Both the position numbers and the translations under genes were made by a program. A stretch of 64,000 bases of DNA from Comamonas testosteroni (GTDB lineage Bacteria; Pseudomonadota; Gammaproteobacteria; Burkholderiales; Burkholderiaceae_C): the NCBI RefSeq assembly GCF_003569915.1, contig NZ_KZ984440.1, positions 62,001 to 126,000 of the forward strand, written 5' to 3'. Numbering within the stretch: position 1 is the first letter of the stretch; each line of letters starts with the position of its first letter. This document shows positions 62,173 to 64,000 of the stretch, one piece after another. Under the pieces are notes generated by a model. The model saw nothing but the letters and a program-made list of their open reading frames with translations. It ran no database searches and was not told where the DNA came from.

Positions 62173-62193
62173 CGTATAGGGAGTGGTTTTATA
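62173..62193 (-). promoter_or_regulatory. Prophage promoter motif, copy 8
   Basis: Minus-strand TATAAAACCACTCCCTATACG, 6 bp after the tape-measure stop and about 50 bp ahead of a terminator, with no gene between. Confidence 0.7.
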
Positions 62194-62198
62194 TTGCC

Positions 62199-64000
62199 TC
62201 AGCGCTGGCCGAGCCTGCCGCGGTTATCGTTGAACATTCGCACGAAGACTTGCTCGAAGCGAGGGTCCCTCGACAGAGCGTCGATGACGTGGCCTGTCTC
62301 GATGACAACCTGAGGCGAAACGCTGATGTTGTTCTGCATCGTGCCTCCGAAGCCACCACCACCGCCGAGCGCAGCAGAGGGGATTTGGCCGATAGGGCCA
62401 CCCGTGGCGCGCATCGCAGGCAGGTTCCCGGTGCTGTTCAGGTAGTTCAACAGCGAGAAGTGCTTCTTCACGACCGCAGCGCGCATCATGAATTCGCCAT
62501 TCGACGCCAGGATGGGGACTTGGTCCGAGGTGCCGGTGCCCGGCCCGCGAATCAAGCCGCCGTTGGCAAAGGCTCCGCCGAAGATGCTCATCAGCCCGCC
62601 GAGCCAGCCACCGCCGGCCTTTGCGCCACCTGCGTTAGCGAACAGCTGGTCAAAGCCTTGCTTTGCGAACTTGTCGGCGATTGCGCTGAGCAGGCTCGTG
62701 AACAGGTCCAGCAGGCCATCTGAGAAGCTCTTTGCTCCCGTCGCGATATCTTTGAATGCGCCGGCAAACGCGGACTTCAGCCCTACCACGGTGGTCTGCT
62801 GTAGTTCTCGGGTCTTGTGGTCTAGTTCGGTGACAGCTCCCGCTGCTTCCTGAGCCTGGGCTACCAGCTGCTTGTTGCCGGTAGCGTCAGCAGCCTTCTT
62901 CATCTCGTCTGTAGCAGCTTTCAGTGCTTCTGCAGATTCGACTCGCAGGTCACGCAGTTGCTTCTCACGGTCGAGCATTGAGATGGTAGCGTCAGCCGCT
63001 TGGCGCTCAATAGCAGCTTCAGCCAGCGCCAGCTTGGTGTGGACGGCATCTACCTTCGCGGCAGCCTCTTCAAAGCGTTGATTTGCTTCCTTCGCATCGA
63101 AGACGTTATTCACCAGCGATTGCAGCTCGGGAGAAACTTTGACCAGCTCATTCTTCAGAGCCTCAATGCGGCCCGCAGCCAGGTCTTCAGGCTTGCCTTG
63201 GAGTTGACGCAGCTGCTCATTCAAGCTCTTTGCCATCTCGGCAATCTGCTTGTCCAGCGCCAGCTTATCCAGCTCAGCCTTGATTTTCAGCACCTTCCCT
63301 TTGTTCGCAAGAGTGGCGAGTTGCGTGTCAATCTTGACGATTTCAGCGCGCAGGGCTTCAGCCTGGACGGGGTCGAGGGTCTTGGCCAGCTCGGCCTTGA
63401 CCTTGGACTTTGCTGCGGCAGCGGTCTTTGTCTCGAACGCCAGGGCGTCGGCTTCCAGCTTTTGACGCTCAGCCAGCTCTTGACGCTTGTTCGTGATGCC
63501 CAGCTGGACACGCTTGTCCAGCTCCGCGCGTAGCAGGTCCTGCTCGTCGGCGAAGGCCTGACGAACAGCAGCGAGGCGGGCAGCGGCCAGGGCTTCAGCG
63601 GCCTTCTTTTCGGCTTCAAGGTCAGCGGCACTCAGGGCGACGGGCTTGGCGGAAAGGTTTGCAGGGGAGTCAACCTTCCCCGTCTTAGGGGTCTTCTGAG
63701 GAGCCTCATAGCGGTAGCCCTGCATCGAGCGGACCAGCCGCTTGGCCCGGCGCTCAGAGATGGCGTCGGCCGTGGCGAGCGTTGCAGTAAAGGCGAGTCC
63801 TTCCTTGAACGTCGCTTTCCCGTTCTCGCGCATCTTGCTGGAGGACTTTTCGAGACGCTCGGAGGCCTCGGCAAGCTTGTCCATGCCCAGACCCTTGCCC
63901 ACCGTCTTACCCCAATCGCCGACAGCCATGCCAACCCCGCCGACCACGGCAGAAATACCGCCGGCAGCGGTCTTTCCCAGGTCAGAAATTGCAGCGAATA
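62199..64000 (-). CDS. Phage tail tape-measure protein, C-terminal ~600 residues
   Basis: The frame is open to the right edge, so the N-terminus lies outside. The visible part is a long Ala/Lys/Glu-rich helical region with coiled-coil character, followed by the typical tape-measure end: a Gly-rich hydrophobic segment (GGAKAGGGWLGGLMSIFGGAFANGG), then GPGTGTSDQVPILASNGEFMMRAA. The tape measure sets tail length and is ejected with the DNA. The length and context indicate a siphovirus-type long flexible tail. Confidence 0.88.
   Translation of the reverse strand, partial: FAAISDLGKTAAGGISAVVGGVGMAVGDWGKTVGKGLGMDKLAEASERLEKSSSKMRENGKATFKEGLAFTATLATADAISERRAKRLVRSMQGYRYEAPQKTPKTGKVDSPANLSAKPVALSAADLEAEKKAAEALAAARLAAVRQAFADEQDLLRAELDKRVQLGITNKRQELAERQKLEADALAFETKTAAAAKSKVKAELAKTLDPVQAEALRAEIVKIDTQLATLANKGKVLKIKAELDKLALDKQIAEMAKSLNEQLRQLQGKPEDLAAGRIEALKNELVKVSPELQSLVNNVFDAKEANQRFEEAAAKVDAVHTKLALAEAAIERQAADATISMLDREKQLRDLRVESAEALKAATDEMKKAADATGNKQLVAQAQEAAGAVTELDHKTRELQQTTVVGLKSAFAGAFKDIATGAKSFSDGLLDLFTSLLSAIADKFAKQGFDQLFANAGGAKAGGGWLGGLMSIFGGAFANGGLIRGPGTGTSDQVPILASNGEFMMRAAVVKKHFSLLNYLNSTGNLPAMRATGGPIGQIPSAALGGGGGFGGTMQNNISVSPQVVIETGHVIDALSRDPRFEQVFVRMFNDNRGRLGQR

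Larger units (their letters stand above)
51035..64000. mobile_element. Prophage (left end; continues past the window)
   Basis: The border is the truncated tRNA(CAU). Inside are a phage tRNA, small unknown genes under a shared promoter motif and a tail module with tape measure. Genes are mostly leftward. Integrase, regulation, replication, packaging and head genes are not in the window and should lie to the right. Confidence 0.88.

Noticed and set aside
52067-62193. Phage motif as ordinary sigma-70 promoters
   Set aside because: CTATACG could be a -10, but conservation extends through TATAAAAC at the wrong distance and no TTGACA-like box is present in any copy.

Overview
The window looks like a betaproteobacterial chromosome of the Comamonadaceae, most likely Comamonas. 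It is GC-rich, begins in a Bug/TctC-type receptor gene, and carries clusters typical of Burkholderiales (fmdB-DUF502-aspS-nudB, ubiE-Tim44-ubiJ-ubiB, prs-tRNA-Gln-ispE-lolB, nadK-recN-rapZ next to hrcA). The genus is inferred from gene content and repeats, not from a database search.

About 1-51,000 is core chromosome. In order it holds: a truncated receptor gene; a glycerol-3-phosphate system (ugpQ, ugpB-A-E-C) with an aldehyde dehydrogenase lying between ugpQ and ugpC; a 1305-residue FAD/Fe-S oxidoreductase; HIT and DUF971 proteins; ubiquinone genes ubiE, ubiJ and ubiB; a sodium:solute symporter; fmdB-DUF502-aspS, nudB and an EEP phosphatase; folE and two exporters; a complete dipeptide-type ABC operon; a ferredoxin, pth, rplY and prs; tRNA-Gln, ispE, lolB and a TPR protein; mutM, a dynamin-like GTPase and mutY; and one long leftward run nadK-recN-rapZ-creB-creC-creD, divergent from hrcA. 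Intergenic gaps hold two dispersed repeat families (about 100 bp and about 40 bp) and one 271-bp MITE-like element with 17-bp terminal inverted repeats.

From about 51,035 to the end (and beyond) lies one end of a prophage. Just after hrcA the chromosomal tRNA(CAU) gene is cut in its anticodon loop, so only its 5' half remains. Some 230 bp inside the element lies a complete replacement tRNA(CAU) gene, interrupted between U33 and C34 by a 258-nt group I intron with recognisable P1, P3, P7, P8 and P10. I interpret this as a prophage that destroys its target tRNA and supplies a self-splicing substitute in which the target sequence is masked.

The prophage genes are mostly leftward. They are small unknown proteins at 51.7-57 kb and a siphovirus-type tail module at 57.2-64 kb (tape measure, two small tail proteins, a BR0599-like protein, tail-tip/host-specificity protein). 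At least eight copies of a 21-bp element (consensus TATAAAAC-N3-TTGCTATACG) lie in gene orientation; seven are just upstream of phage start codons. They resemble no sigma-70 promoter and look like a phage-specific promoter family. One copy drives no reading frame and runs into a strong terminator after about 75 nt, suggesting a small phage RNA. A 510-bp gene-free region at 56.4-57.0 kb carries repeated GGTGTGTAATTTCGCC boxes, a possible control region or origin. No integrase, repressor or capsid gene is within the window.
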